Below the pieces are notes generated by a model that did not search any database, was not told the DNA's origin, and saw nothing but the letters and a program-made list of their open reading frames with translations. 64,000 nucleotides of DNA from Glutamicibacter halophytocola (lineage in GTDB: Bacteria > Actinomycetota > Actinomycetes > Actinomycetales > Micrococcaceae): the NCBI RefSeq assembly GCF_001302565.1, contig NZ_CP012750.1, positions 2,666,001-2,730,000 on the forward strand, given 5' to 3'. A program made the position numbers and the translations under genes. Every line of letters starts with the position of its first letter. Positions within the stretch are counted from its first letter, which is position 1. Below are positions 1 through 8,502 of the stretch, piece after piece.

Positions 1-324
1 AAGCTCTCCTGCCAGCTCTACCAGCGCAGTGCAGACATGTTCCTCGGCGTGCCATTCAACATCGCTTCCTACGCCTTGCTGACCATGATGCTGGCACAGC
101 AGCTGGATCTTGAGCCCGGGGAATTCATTTGGACCGGTGGCGACGTGCACATCTACACAAACCACCTGGAACAGGTCAAGGAACAGCTGCGCCGGGATCC
201 CTACCCGTACCCGACCTTGAGCTTCACTTCCAAGCCTTCCTCAATTTTTGACTACACGCTGGAAGACTTCACGATCAACGATTACCAGCACCACCCGACG
301 ATCAAGGGAACTGTCGCAGTATGA
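1..324 (+). CDS. thyA: thymidylate synthase, C-terminal part (start outside window)
   Basis: C-terminal about 107 residues of thymidylate synthase, which methylates dUMP to dTMP with methylene-tetrahydrofolate. The frame is open from base 1, so the start and the catalytic-Cys motif lie before the window. The conserved block [18 protein letters not shown] and the later [13 protein letters not shown], which contact nucleotide and folate, are both visible. The TGA stop overlaps the folA ATG (ATGA), so the two genes are probably translationally coupled; DHFR recycles the dihydrofolate that this enzyme makes. Confidence 0.96.
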   Translation, partial: KLSCQLYQRSADMFLGVPFNIASYALLTMMLAQQLDLEPGEFIWTGGDVHIYTNHLEQVKEQLRRDPYPYPTLSFTSKPSSIFDYTLEDFTINDYQHHPTIKGTVAV

Positions 325-896
325 CCGAAGCACCACGCCACGCTGAGAGATTAGAACCACTGCTCGGAGCTATTTGGGCCCAGGCCAACAACGGGATTAT
401 TGGCGCTCAGGGCACCATGCCGTGGCATGTGCCAGAAGATCTGGCGCACTTCAAGCGCATCACTGCTGGACACCCGGTGGTCATGGGGCGCACGACGTGG
501 AATTCATTCCCCGCAAAGTTCCGCCCGCTTCCCGGACGCACCAACATTGTGCTGACCGGCCAAGCCGAGCTGCATGAGCAGCTGCGCAAGGACGGGGCCG
601 TTCCGGCATCGACCTTGGATGAGGCCTTGGCTTTGGCCCGCAAGGCTGAAGGCAGCGAAGAGGTGTGGATCATTGGTGGCGGAAAAGTTTATGCCCAGGC
701 GCTACCGCTCTTGGACGTGGCGGTGATTACCAAGCTGGATCTGGAGCCAGCTGGTGATACTTCTGCCCCGCAGCTTTCCGGCGACTTCGCTATCGGAGCC
801 ACCGAACCTGCACAAGATCCGGATGAAGCCAACTGGCATGCCTCCTCCACCGGTATCCGCTACCGCTTTGAAACCTGGCTGCGCCAAAAGGACTAG
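321..896 (+). CDS. folA: dihydrofolate reductase
   Basis: Reduces dihydrofolate to tetrahydrofolate with NADPH in the cytoplasm. Visible motifs are [12 protein letters not shown] near residue 32 (with the active-site acidic residue), [12 protein letters not shown] (NADPH binding) and [14 protein letters not shown] near residue 114. At 191 aa it is slightly longer than the usual 160-170 because of a short N-terminal extension. The ATG start is set by the ATGA overlap with thyA. The thyA-folA pair is a standard operon in bacteria. Confidence 0.96.
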   Translation: MTEAPRHAERLEPLLGAIWAQANNGIIGAQGTMPWHVPEDLAHFKRITAGHPVVMGRTTWNSFPAKFRPLPGRTNIVLTGQAELHEQLRKDGAVPASTLDEALALARKAEGSEEVWIIGGGKVYAQALPLLDVAVITKLDLEPAGDTSAPQLSGDFAIGATEPAQDPDEANWHASSTGIRYRFETWLRQKD

Positions 897-903
897 GACA
901 ACC

Positions 904-1131
904 ATGAAAAAATACCTCGGAGAGCTCAAGCAGCACCCGGAAGCACTATTCGTTCTCGGCTACATGCTTTTCCCGCTGCTGGCACTGGTTGTCGCGGCCC
1001 TCGGCTTCTTCATGGTGCTGGGCGGGCACAAGATCTTCGGCTTGGTCCTCTTGCTGGTCCCAGCGCAGATCTTCATCTTCTCGGCCGTCTGGGCCATTAA
1101 TAACCGCAAGCGCCTGCTTGAGGAAAAGTAA
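904..1131 (+). CDS. small two-helix membrane protein
   Basis: A 75-aa protein starting at ATG 904, 7 bases after folA, with AGGAC upstream as ribosome binding site. It has a polar N-terminus (MKKYLGELKQHPEALF), two hydrophobic segments at about residues 16-40 and 45-65 separated by GGHKIFG, and a basic C-terminus (NNRKRLLEEK). I do not recognise a named family. Spacing suggests cotranscription with thyA-folA. A longer in-frame ORF from 754 exists but overlaps folA and is not credible. Confidence 0.75.
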   Translation: MKKYLGELKQHPEALFVLGYMLFPLLALVVAALGFFMVLGGHKIFGLVLLLVPAQIFIFSAVWAINNRKRLLEEK

Positions 1132-1146
1132 AACTTTTGCTGTACC

Positions 1147-1185
1147 GAATCACACCTGAACCCAGCTGGGGCTTGGGTGTGATTC
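1147..1185 (+). terminator. hairpin after the thyA-folA operon
   Basis: GAATCACACC pairs perfectly with GGTGTGATTC 1176-1185 around an 18-base loop; the trailing bases are only partly T-rich (TGCTTTAA). It sits between the small membrane gene and asd. Confidence 0.6.
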
Positions 1186-1243
1186 TGCTTTAACTGCTGT
1201 AACGAACCGGGCTCCATAGCCTGATCGCCCCTACCATGGAGAC

Positions 1244-2362
1244 ATGACTTCATCTGTTGGTTTTGTAGGTTACCGTGGCATGGTTGGCTCCGTGCTGATG
1301 CAGCGCATGCTCGACGAGGGCGACTTTGCGCAGATCGATCCGGTATTTTTCTCCACGTCGAATGCCGGCGGCAAGGCACCTTCCTTCGCAGAAGGCACCG
1401 GTGCGCTAGAGGATGCGTATGACATCCAGACGCTGTCCAAGCTGCCGATTATCGTCACCGCGCAGGGCGGGGACTACACAACCAAGGTCCATGCAGAACT
1501 GCGCAAAACGGGCTGGGATGGCCTGTGGATCGATGCCGCGTCCACGCTGCGCATGAATGACGACTCGGTCATCGTCCTGGATCCCGTGAACCGCAGCGTC
1601 ATCGACCAGTCCCTTGAATCTGGCGTGAAGGACTTTGTCGGCGGCAACTGCACCGTCTCGTGCATGCTGATGGGCTTGGGCGGGCTGTTCAAGAACAACC
1701 TGGTCGAGTGGGGCACCGCGATGACCTACCAGGCCGCTTCCGGTGGCGGCGCCCGCCATATGCGCGAGCTGCTCACCCAGTTCGGCGACATCAACGCCTC
1801 GGTAGGTGCCGAATTGGCCGACCCGGCCAGCGCGATCCTGGACATTGACCGCAAGGTGCTCGAAACCCAGCGCGGCGCTTTGGATGCTGCGCAATTCGGC
1901 GTCCCGCTCGGCGGCTCGCTGATCCCGTGGATCGACGCCGATCTGGGTAATGGCCAGTCCCGCGAAGAGTGGAAGGCCGGCATGGAAACCAACAAGATCC
2001 TGCAGACCTCGGGCGAGGACCACATCATCATGGACGGCCTGTGCGTGCGCATCGGCGCCATGCGCTCCCACTCTCAGGCGCTGACCTTGAAGCTGAAGGA
2101 AGACCTGCCGGTTTCCGAGATCGAGTCCATTCTGGCGGCCGACAACGAGTGGGCCAAGGTCATTCCCAACGAAAAGGAAGCGACCATGAACCAGCTGACC
2201 CCGGTGGCTGCCTCCGGCACCTTGGACATCCCTGTGGGCCGAATCCGCAAGCTGGAAATGGGCCCCGAATACATCTCGGCCTTCACCGTGGGCGACCAGC
2301 TGCTCTGGGGCGCCGCTGAGCCGCTGCGCCGCATGCTGGCCATCGCCCAGGGCCGCCTCTAA
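1244..2362 (+). CDS. asd: aspartate-semialdehyde dehydrogenase
   Basis: Reduces aspartyl phosphate to aspartate semialdehyde, the branch point to lysine/diaminopimelate, methionine and threonine. At 372 aa it shows the NADP-binding start [18 protein letters not shown], the catalytic Cys in [12 protein letters not shown] near residue 134, and [13 protein letters not shown] with the active-site His. These motifs are those of the enterobacterial-type enzyme rather than the shorter (about 345 aa) GATGQVG type common in actinobacteria next to lysC; no lysC is adjacent here. ATG 1244 follows a GGAGAC. Confidence 0.93.
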   Translation: MTSSVGFVGYRGMVGSVLMQRMLDEGDFAQIDPVFFSTSNAGGKAPSFAEGTGALEDAYDIQTLSKLPIIVTAQGGDYTTKVHAELRKTGWDGLWIDAASTLRMNDDSVIVLDPVNRSVIDQSLESGVKDFVGGNCTVSCMLMGLGGLFKNNLVEWGTAMTYQAASGGGARHMRELLTQFGDINASVGAELADPASAILDIDRKVLETQRGALDAAQFGVPLGGSLIPWIDADLGNGQSREEWKAGMETNKILQTSGEDHIIMDGLCVRIGAMRSHSQALTLKLKEDLPVSEIESILAADNEWAKVIPNEKEATMNQLTPVAASGTLDIPVGRIRKLEMGPEYISAFTVGDQLLWGAAEPLRRMLAIAQGRL

Positions 2363-2386
2363 GCTCCCTGGGTCATCCAATAATTA

Positions 2387-2426
2387 CGGCTCGGGCCGGA
2401 ACAGGAATCTGTTCCGGCCCGAGCCG
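2387..2426. terminator. bidirectional terminator between asd and GNAT gene
   Basis: An 18-bp perfect stem (CGGCTCGGGCCGGAACAG with its complement at 2409-2426), a 4-base loop, then TTTG. It lies between convergent genes and probably serves both. Confidence 0.85.
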
Positions 2427-2447
2427 TTTGCCTTGCCGGTCGGCAGC

Positions 2448-2978
2448 TTACATCGACCGCGAAAATTCGTGGCGAAGCAATGAATAAATGTGCTGGTCAT
2501 GCCAGCGGCCATGACGCCACTGGGACTGCCGGATAACCCCTTCACGGCTGAATCCCGCTTTTTCCAGGCTGCGCTGTTCGGCAATATTCCCAGCTGCCGT
2601 GGTCGCTTGGATGCGATGGCGCGGGTAATGGGCAAAAAGGTAGTCGGCCAGCAGCCGCTGGGCTTGGGTTCCATGGCCCTGGCCCCGGTGCTCCGCGAAG
2701 ATGCCGATCGCGATCTCCCAGCAGGCCGAGGTATTGGCCCGTCCCCAACTGGTGACGGTGAACCAATCAACTTTGCCGATGGTCTGCTCCCCCAGGCAGA
2801 TAGCCAGGGCTCCATCATTGCCGCCGATAAATTGGTCGTGGCTCAGCCGGGTGCGCAGCTTCTGGGTATCCCAGAATCCAAACCATTGGGATTCGCCGGC
2901 TCCTTCGAGCGACTGGAAGTTTTCCTCGATTAAATCGATATCGCCGCTGGAGAGCTTGCGAAAGGTCAGTTCTGGCAT
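2448..2978 (-). CDS. GNAT family N-acetyltransferase
   Basis: A 176-aa acetyl-CoA-dependent acyltransferase of the RimJ/RimL-like branch. The acetyl-CoA pyrophosphate loop is seen as EHRGQGHGTQAQRL near residue 95 (R-G-Q-G-H-G), followed by the typical GNIAEQRSLEKAGF helix motif and a basic C-terminus. The substrate cannot be told from sequence; it could be a protein N-terminus, an amine or a drug. It is convergent with asd and shares its terminator, so it is probably a single-gene unit or the end of a short operon. Confidence 0.82.
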   Translation of the reverse strand: MPELTFRKLSSGDIDLIEENFQSLEGAGESQWFGFWDTQKLRTRLSHDQFIGGNDGALAICLGEQTIGKVDWFTVTSWGRANTSACWEIAIGIFAEHRGQGHGTQAQRLLADYLFAHYPRHRIQATTAAGNIAEQRSLEKAGFSREGVIRQSQWRHGRWHDQHIYSLLRHEFSRSM

Positions 2979-3023
2979 CAGCGTGGCACTTTCTGGATAG
3001 GTACAGCCCTTGGCCCCAGGCTA

Positions 3024-4094
3024 TTAAAGCTCCAGGCCGATGAGCAATGGCTCGTTGACCAGCATAATCCCAAAGCGTTCTTGCACCCCGGCACGCACAG
3101 CGCGGGCTATGGCCACAATGTCCGCGGCCTTTGCCCCGCCTCGGTTGGTGATGGCCAGGGTGTGCTTGGTGGACAGCGAGGCACGGCCATCTGCCACGCT
3201 GAAGCCGGCGGTGCCTTCAAGCCCGTAGCCCTTGCCGAAGCCCGCCTGGTCAATCAGCCAGGCCGCGGACAGTTTCACCATGCCTTCTTGCGGCACCGGG
3301 TAGTTCGGGGCATTTTCCGGAAGCCGCTCAAGGACCCCGGCATCGACGATCGGGTTGGTGAAGAAGGAGCCGGTGGAGTGCGAGTCGGGATCCTTCGGGT
3401 CGAAAACCATTCCCTTGGAACGGCGCAGTTCAAGAACCGTCTGGCGCACCAGGAGCGCGTCGGCACGATCGCCGGCCTCCACATCCAAGCGCCGGGCCAG
3501 CTCGGCGTAGCGGATCGGCGCCGACAGGCTCTCGCGCTCAAGCAGGAAGGCAACTTCCAGGACCACGTAGCGTGGCGATCCGTCATTGCTGGTTCGCTTG
3601 ATGACCGAATCGCGATAGGCAAATTCCAGCTGGGAGTTATCCAGCTTGAGCACCTGGCTGGTTTGGCGGTCGTAGACCCTGGCCCAAGCCAGCGCCTGGG
3701 AGACGTCTGCCCCGTAGGCGCCGACGTTCTGCACTGGCGTGGCTCCGGTGCATCCAGGAATTCCGGAGAGCGCTTCAAGGCCGCTGAGCCCCTGGACGAG
3801 GCTGTATTCAACAGTGGCGTCCCAGCTTTCACCGGCGGCAGCTCGGAGCAGGACTTTGCCCGATGGCTGTTCGTCGAGGTGCAGGCCGCGGGTGGCGATC
3901 TGGATGGCCACGCCCGGGAATCCTTCGTCGTTGATGACCAGGTTCGACCCACCCCCGATCAGCAGGACTTTCTGGCCCGCGCTATCCGCAGCTGCGACAG
4001 CTTGGGCAAGTTCGGCCTCGCTCGTGGCGGTGACCAGCTGATGCGCGGGCCCGCCAACGCGGGTTGTCGTCAGGTTTTTCAGCATTGATTCCAT
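3024..4094 (-). CDS. murB: UDP-N-acetylenolpyruvoylglucosamine reductase
   Basis: Second committed step of peptidoglycan precursor synthesis: reduces UDP-GlcNAc-enolpyruvate to UDP-MurNAc using FAD and NADPH. At 356 aa it shows the FAD-binding block LLIGGGSNLVINDEGFPG, then GLSGLEALSGIPGCTGATPVQNVGAYG, and STGSFFTNPIV with the catalytic Ser. The length fits the type I enzyme. ATG 4085 (Met4) is an alternative start. In many actinobacteria murB lies close to the MaoC/UPF0336 dehydratase genes, as here. Confidence 0.96.
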   Translation of the reverse strand: MESMLKNLTTTRVGGPAHQLVTATSEAELAQAVAAADSAGQKVLLIGGGSNLVINDEGFPGVAIQIATRGLHLDEQPSGKVLLRAAAGESWDATVEYSLVQGLSGLEALSGIPGCTGATPVQNVGAYGADVSQALAWARVYDRQTSQVLKLDNSQLEFAYRDSVIKRTSNDGSPRYVVLEVAFLLERESLSAPIRYAELARRLDVEAGDRADALLVRQTVLELRRSKGMVFDPKDPDSHSTGSFFTNPIVDAGVLERLPENAPNYPVPQEGMVKLSAAWLIDQAGFGKGYGLEGTAGFSVADGRASLSTKHTLAITNRGGAKAADIVAIARAVRAGVQERFGIMLVNEPLLIGLEL

Positions 4095-4138
4095 GTGCTT
4101 TCAGTGTCGAGGCCATAGCGTGCAGCCAGGTCAACAAT

Positions 4139-5368
4139 CTAGTTTTCGGTTGCTTCGTCGTGTTGCGGATATCCTGCGGCATTCGAAGAGAGGATGAATG
4201 CGACAACGATCAGCAGGGAGATCGAGCCCAGCGCTGGCAGCAGGCCAATGGCCTGGGCCAGCAGGCCCAGCAGTGGCGGGCCGCCGAGGAATGCGCCATA
4301 GCCGATGGTGGAGACCACTGCGACACGCGTGGCGGCATGCAGCGGATCATCGGAGGCGGCGCTCATTGCCAGCGGGAAGGTCAAGGCCACGCCCATGCCC
4401 CAAATGGCCAGGGCGGCAAAGGCCAGCGGCAGGCTATTGCCAAAGGCGAAGAGCAATACGCCGATCAATGCGCTCATGGCGCTGGCACGGATCATGGTGA
4501 CCCGGCCTAGCCGCAAGATCAGGTCGCCGGACAGCAATCTGGTCAAGGTCATGGCCGTGACAAAAATGCCATAGCCGATCGCTCCGGTTGCTTCCGTGGT
4601 CTGATACCCGTCGGCCAGGGCCAATGCCACCCAGTCCCCCGCAGCGCCTTCGGCGAGCGCCATGCCCAAAACCAGCACGCCGAGCAGCACGGTCTGCGGT
4701 TCGCTCCACGCGCGCCGCAGCGATGGGCCATTGGATGTGCGCGGGGTGCGGCTGAAGTCTTCACCGAAGAACTGCGAGCTGTAGAGCACCGTGCCGATGA
4801 TGAGCAGGCCGATCAGCCCATAGTGGTATTGAAGCGGCAGGCCGATGGCGGCGGCCAGTGCGCCGATCCCGGCGCCGATGACGGTTCCGATGGAAAAGAA
4901 TCCGTGCAGGGCCGGCATGATGCTCTTGCCCAGGGCCCGTTCCATGGCAGCGCCCTGGACGTTCGAGGCCACATTCCACGAAGCGGTCCCCAGCCCCTGG
5001 GTGAACAGGAAAATGCCGCAGGCCAGGGTGCTGCCCAGGACTCCGGTGCTGAATCCGAACAGGAGCAGGGAGCCGCCGCCGATGGTTGCGGCAATGCGCA
5101 TGACGTTGGCTGCGCCCAGGCGCAGCACCAATTGGCCTGAGACCGAGACGGACAGGAAGGAGCCTGCGCTCATGCACAACAGGAGCAGGCCCACGTTGGC
5201 GTGGTCGAGGTCAAGTGCGTCGCGCACTGCTGGCAGCCGCGAGACCAGGGCGGAGATCAATAGTCCGCTGGCCAGGTAGGCTGCCATCAACGCGTTGCGC
5301 CAGCGGGTTGCCAGCTGGTGCGCATTGCCGTTTGGGTGCATCTCTAGAGCTGCACCACTGCTTGGCAC
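4139..5368 (-). CDS. MFS transporter
   Basis: A 409-aa (or 400-aa) integral membrane protein with about 12 hydrophobic segments, GLLLLCMSAGSFLSVSVSGQL and similar small-residue-rich helices, and a polar central loop (SRTPRTSNGPSLRRAW) between the two six-helix halves. It is a major facilitator superfamily permease, probably an exporter; the substrate is unknown. Two starts are possible: GTG 5368 with AAGGTG upstream, overlapping the MaoC gene by 25 bases, or ATG 5341, two bases after the MaoC stop. Either way it is probably cotranscribed with the two dehydratase genes. Confidence 0.85.
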   Translation of the reverse strand: MPSSGAALEMHPNGNAHQLATRWRNALMAAYLASGLLISALVSRLPAVRDALDLDHANVGLLLLCMSAGSFLSVSVSGQLVLRLGAANVMRIAATIGGGSLLLFGFSTGVLGSTLACGIFLFTQGLGTASWNVASNVQGAAMERALGKSIMPALHGFFSIGTVIGAGIGALAAAIGLPLQYHYGLIGLLIIGTVLYSSQFFGEDFSRTPRTSNGPSLRRAWSEPQTVLLGVLVLGMALAEGAAGDWVALALADGYQTTEATGAIGYGIFVTAMTLTRLLSGDLILRLGRVTMIRASAMSALIGVLLFAFGNSLPLAFAALAIWGMGVALTFPLAMSAASDDPLHAATRVAVVSTIGYGAFLGGPPLLGLLAQAIGLLPALGSISLLIVVAFILSSNAAGYPQHDEATEN

Positions 5369-5784
5369 TTGAGCAGCACCTTGCTGTCGCTGGCGGTGAC
5401 GGCCAGATCGATGCGGGCGGTGCGCTGCTCGCTATCGAGCGCGCCGACCTTGCCTTCCACCTGGATGATGGTGCCTTCAAAGTCTCCCGGGTTGCTGCCC
5501 TCGGGATCTTCGACCACCACCGGCTTGGTGAAGCGGGTCTGGTAGTCGATGATGGCTCCGGGGTTTCCCACCCACTGCGATACCAGGTCGATGACCGAGC
5601 CCATGGTGAACATGCCGTGGGCGATGACCGAGGGAAGCTCTACTTCCTTGGCGAAGCGCTCATTCCAGTGGATCGGGTTGAAGTCCCCCGAGGCGCCTGC
5701 GTAGCGTACGAGGTCCGCGCGGTTGACCTGCACGGTGCGGGAACCGATGACCGTTCCCTTTTCAAGGCTTTCGAAGTCGATCAT
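5344..5784 (-). CDS. MaoC-like (R)-hydroxyacyl dehydratase (HadB-like)
   Basis: A 146-aa hotdog-fold dehydratase. The catalytic Asp-His pair is visible in YAGASGDFNPIHWNERFAK (D and H about 5 residues apart), followed by SVIAHGMFTMG. It resembles the HadB half of the mycobacterial HadAB dehydratase, which works on 3-hydroxyacyl thioesters in fatty-acid elongation. It lies 2 bases downstream of the UPF0336/HadA-like partner, so a heterodimer is likely. The acyl substrate in a genus without mycolic acids is not known. Confidence 0.85.
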   Translation of the reverse strand: MIDFESLEKGTVIGSRTVQVNRADLVRYAGASGDFNPIHWNERFAKEVELPSVIAHGMFTMGSVIDLVSQWVGNPGAIIDYQTRFTKPVVVEDPEGSNPGDFEGTIIQVEGKVGALDSEQRTARIDLAVTASDSKVLLKCQAVVQL

Positions 5785-5786
5785 GC

Positions 5787-6233
5787 TTAGTCCTCAGCTC
5801 GTACCAGTAGCGATGAGATGGTGGTGGCGACCGATTCGCCGGCCACGGTGGTGATTTCCGCGCGCGTGGTGATCATCGCGCCGGCGCCCATTTCGCGGAC
5901 CTGGTCAACGTGCAGTTCTGCAACCAGTTCGTCGCCGGCGACAATTGGACGGTGGTGGGTGAAGCGCTGGTCTGCGTGGACCACCCGGGAGAAGTCGATG
6001 CCCGAGGCCGGGTCGGCAATCAGCTGCGCGTCGGCGCGCTGTGCCACGATGATGGCGAAAGTTGGGGGCGCGACCACGTCGGCGTAGCCCAGCTCCTGGG
6101 CTGCCTGCACGTCGAAGTGGGCTGGCGAAGTGGCCTTGGTTGCCTGAGCGAATTCGCGGATTTTTTCGCGTCCTACCTGGTAGGACTCTCCAGCGGGGAA
6201 TACGCGCCCCACTAGTTCGGGATTGATGCCCAT
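5787..6233 (-). CDS. UPF0336/MaoC N-terminal-like dehydratase (HadA-like)
   Basis: A 148-aa protein of the FAS1-type dehydratase N-terminal (UPF0336) family. Visible features are the start PELVGRVFPAGESYQVGREK, the region VVAPPTFAIIVAQRA, and the HADQRFTHHRPIVAGDEL strand typical of the non-catalytic hotdog partner. It is the upstream gene of a tight pair with the HadB-like gene. In actinobacteria this pair commonly lies between rpmG and murB; rpmG is absent here. Confidence 0.85.
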   Translation of the reverse strand: MGINPELVGRVFPAGESYQVGREKIREFAQATKATSPAHFDVQAAQELGYADVVAPPTFAIIVAQRADAQLIADPASGIDFSRVVHADQRFTHHRPIVAGDELVAELHVDQVREMGAGAMITTRAEITTVAGESVATTISSLLVRAED

Positions 6234-6330
6234 GGATTCTCCTGAACGTTGATGTAGCTGAAAATGACGTGCTGGAGCAAAAAGTGTTCCTGCTCTGGCC
6301 CGACATCTGCGGTGTGGTTCGATCTAAAAC

Positions 6331-6606
6331 TTACTGTGCGTCGTCGGCTGAGCGCTTGGAAGCCCGTGGGGCGGCCAGGCCGTTCTCGATGCGCCACTGG
6401 CGGGCGTCCTTGGCCCGGACCATCATGCCGGCGATGTGGCAGAGCATGCCGACGAGCATGATGCCGATGGCGGTGTACACCGTGGGCAAGGATGGAATGT
6501 TGGCGCCGATGATCGCCAGGATGATGCCGATTCCCATGATGGCCATGGCCGTGAAGACGAGCTTCTTATAGCGTGGTGAGGCAGCTTCCCAAGGAGTGTT
6601 GGTCAT
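6331..6606 (-). CDS. small membrane protein
   Basis: A 91-aa protein with two hydrophobic segments, about residues 16-36 (KLVFTAMAIMGIGIILAIIG) and 43-64 (TAIGIMLVGMLCHIAGMMV), and a charged C-terminal tail (RAKDARQWRIENG). I cannot name the family with confidence. It sits 97 bases upstream of the UPF0336 gene and 89 bases downstream of the DUF2797 gene on the same strand, so it may be part of their transcript. Confidence 0.7.
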   Translation of the reverse strand: MTNTPWEAASPRYKKLVFTAMAIMGIGIILAIIGANIPSLPTVYTAIGIMLVGMLCHIAGMMVRAKDARQWRIENGLAAPRASKRSADDAQ

Positions 6607-6695
6607 GGATCAAGTCTAGTTCAGCTCTGGCGTCAGGGCTCATTGGCGCAACGGCATTTCCTCGTGACTCCACCGACAGGGTCTGGACGATGAAT

Positions 6696-7640
6696 CTAGA
6701 ACAACGCCGACTGCTCTTCCCTGAATTCCCCGCGTTCCTCAGCCAGATCCACCTGGCGGGTTTTCAGCTCGGCCGCATCAAGCAGGCGCAAGGTGGTGCC
6801 ATCCCCGCTATCGGCCATGATGCTTTGGCCCAGCACCCCTCGGATACGCAGCTTGTGCCGCGCACCGGGCACCGGGGAGGACCAGGCGTGCAGGGCGCGG
6901 GTGCTCCACGCATCGATGACCGGGCGGGCGAAGCCCGGTTGCTCCCAGAGATCATCACGCAGCTGGACCCCGTAGGTTTCCAGTCCCCGTTGGGCAGCCA
7001 AGAAGTCGCGGGCCTGGTTGGCTGCCTGGCCATTGATGGCATCCAGCTGCTCGTAGTCAACCTCCCAGCCGACCAGCCCCTTGATCTTGGATTTTTGCCG
7101 CACCTGCTGGCTCAATCCCACGTGCTCGGTGACCAGGTCTTCAAGTACCCGGATTGCTGTGCCATCGTTGGCGCGGGCAATGTAGCGGGCAATCACTGCT
7201 CCCTGCTGCGCCAGGCGGGTCCATTGGCTCTGGGTCGAGGTGGTTCCCACCTTGGTGGCACCGTGGGCGAAGCTGGCGATATACAGGAAATGCGGCTGCT
7301 CCAGGTATTTGCGCATGCCTTCGGGGGCTTCCCCCGTCTTGTGGAAGTGGTGCATAAATTTGGAATGGTCCAGCCTGCGGCAGCTCTCGCACTGGGTGCC
7401 GGTGCGCAAGGCCTTGGTTTTGGGGCATGGCAGGACATTGCGTGAGCCGTCGCGATTCATAGTGATGTAGCCGAGGCAGAATTTCAGGTCCCCGACGACC
7501 AGGCTCAGCGAGCGGTTCAGCTCCAGGTATTCGGTTTTCCAGTTCTCCCCGGTGCGCAGCCGGAGCATGGGCGCCTGCTCATGCTGGGAGAATCCGATGC
7601 CGTGGCAAAGTTGCCGGGAAACGCTAGCGAGTTCCATCAA
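6696..7640 (-). CDS. DUF2797 domain protein
   Basis: A 314-aa soluble protein that I assign to DUF2797 from the arrangement of a Cys-rich segment (NVLPCPKTKALRTGTQCESC; three Cys) followed by HFLYIASFAHGATKVGTT and WTRLAQQGAVIARYIA. The Cys residues suggest a small zinc site and the second block recalls the GIY-YIG-like part of the family. No reaction is established. The first codons (two adjacent Met) leave the start uncertain by one residue. Confidence 0.72.
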   Translation of the reverse strand: MMELASVSRQLCHGIGFSQHEQAPMLRLRTGENWKTEYLELNRSLSLVVGDLKFCLGYITMNRDGSRNVLPCPKTKALRTGTQCESCRRLDHSKFMHHFHKTGEAPEGMRKYLEQPHFLYIASFAHGATKVGTTSTQSQWTRLAQQGAVIARYIARANDGTAIRVLEDLVTEHVGLSQQVRQKSKIKGLVGWEVDYEQLDAINGQAANQARDFLAAQRGLETYGVQLRDDLWEQPGFARPVIDAWSTRALHAWSSPVPGARHKLRIRGVLGQSIMADSGDGTTLRLLDAAELKTRQVDLAEERGEFREEQSALF

Positions 7641-7689
7641 TACCTTCCTGAAGCTATCCCTACAACCTTAGGGCACGCCGCATTGCCGG

Positions 7690-8502
7690 CTACGCTCCGG
7701 CATGCTCCAGCATGTGGTGCCGTCCTGCCGGCAGGATCAATGGCTTGAGGGTGCTCGGGTCGGCAATCACCTGGCACTGAAGCCCGAAGACCTCGTGGAC
7801 CACCTGTGCGGTGAGGATGTCTTCCGGCTTGCCCTGCGCGCGGATGGAACCATCGCGCAGGGCAATGAGGTGGTCCGAGTAGCGGGCGGCCAGATTGAGG
7901 TCATGGAGCACCATCACCACGGTGGTCCCGCGTTGCCGGTTCAAGTCGGTGAGCAGATCGAGCACATCCAGCTGGTGGCTGACGTCCAGAAAGGTGGTGG
8001 GTTCATCAAGCAGGAGCGTCTCGGTGCCCTGGGCAAGCGCCATCGCAATCCAAACACGCTGCCGCTGCCCGCCGGAGAGCTCATCTACCGGGCGGTCGGC
8101 TAATTCCACGGTGTTGGTGACTTCCAGGGCCTCGGCCACCGCGGCATCGTCGTCTTTGCTCCAGCGGGCAAACAGGCCCTGATGTGGTTGGCGTCCCCGG
8201 CCCACGAGGTCCGCGACCGTGATGCCTTCTGGAGCGATCGGGTTTTGCGGCAGCAAGCCAAGGATCTTGGCCAGGGCCTTGGGCTGCATTCGGTGGATGT
8301 CCTTGCCATCGAGCAGCACCTGGCCTGCCTTGGGGTGCAGCAGCCGGGACATCGAGCGCAACAGGGTGGATTTTCCGCAGGCGTTGGGGCCGACGATGCA
8401 GGTGATCGCGCCCGGCGGAATGCGAAGTTCCAGGCCGTCGATGATGGTGCGTTCGCCGTATCCGACCCGAAGGCCGGCAACGGTCAGTTCACGAGGTGGC
8501 AT
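7690..8502 (-). CDS. ferric-siderophore ABC transporter, ATP-binding protein
   Basis: A 270-aa FecE/FepC-type ATPase that powers iron-siderophore import. Walker A is GPNACGKST near residue 38, the Q loop LLPQNPIAPEG, the signature LSGGQRQRVWIAMALAQ, Walker B LLLDEPTTFLD and the H loop VMVLHDLNLAA. It is the last gene of a four-gene minus-strand operon and its start overlaps the stop of the upstream permease gene. The siderophore is unknown. Confidence 0.93.
   Translation of the reverse strand: MPPRELTVAGLRVGYGERTIIDGLELRIPPGAITCIVGPNACGKSTLLRSMSRLLHPKAGQVLLDGKDIHRMQPKALAKILGLLPQNPIAPEGITVADLVGRGRQPHQGLFARWSKDDDAAVAEALEVTNTVELADRPVDELSGGQRQRVWIAMALAQGTETLLLDEPTTFLDVSHQLDVLDLLTDLNRQRGTTVVMVLHDLNLAARYSDHLIALRDGSIRAQGKPEDILTAQVVHEVFGLQCQVIADPSTLKPLILPAGRHHMLEHAGA

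Noticed and set aside
1406..2380. 324-codon minus-strand ORF
   Set aside because: Antisense shadow of asd, whose catalytic motifs are intact.
3081..4088. 335-codon plus-strand ORF
   Set aside because: Antisense shadow of murB.
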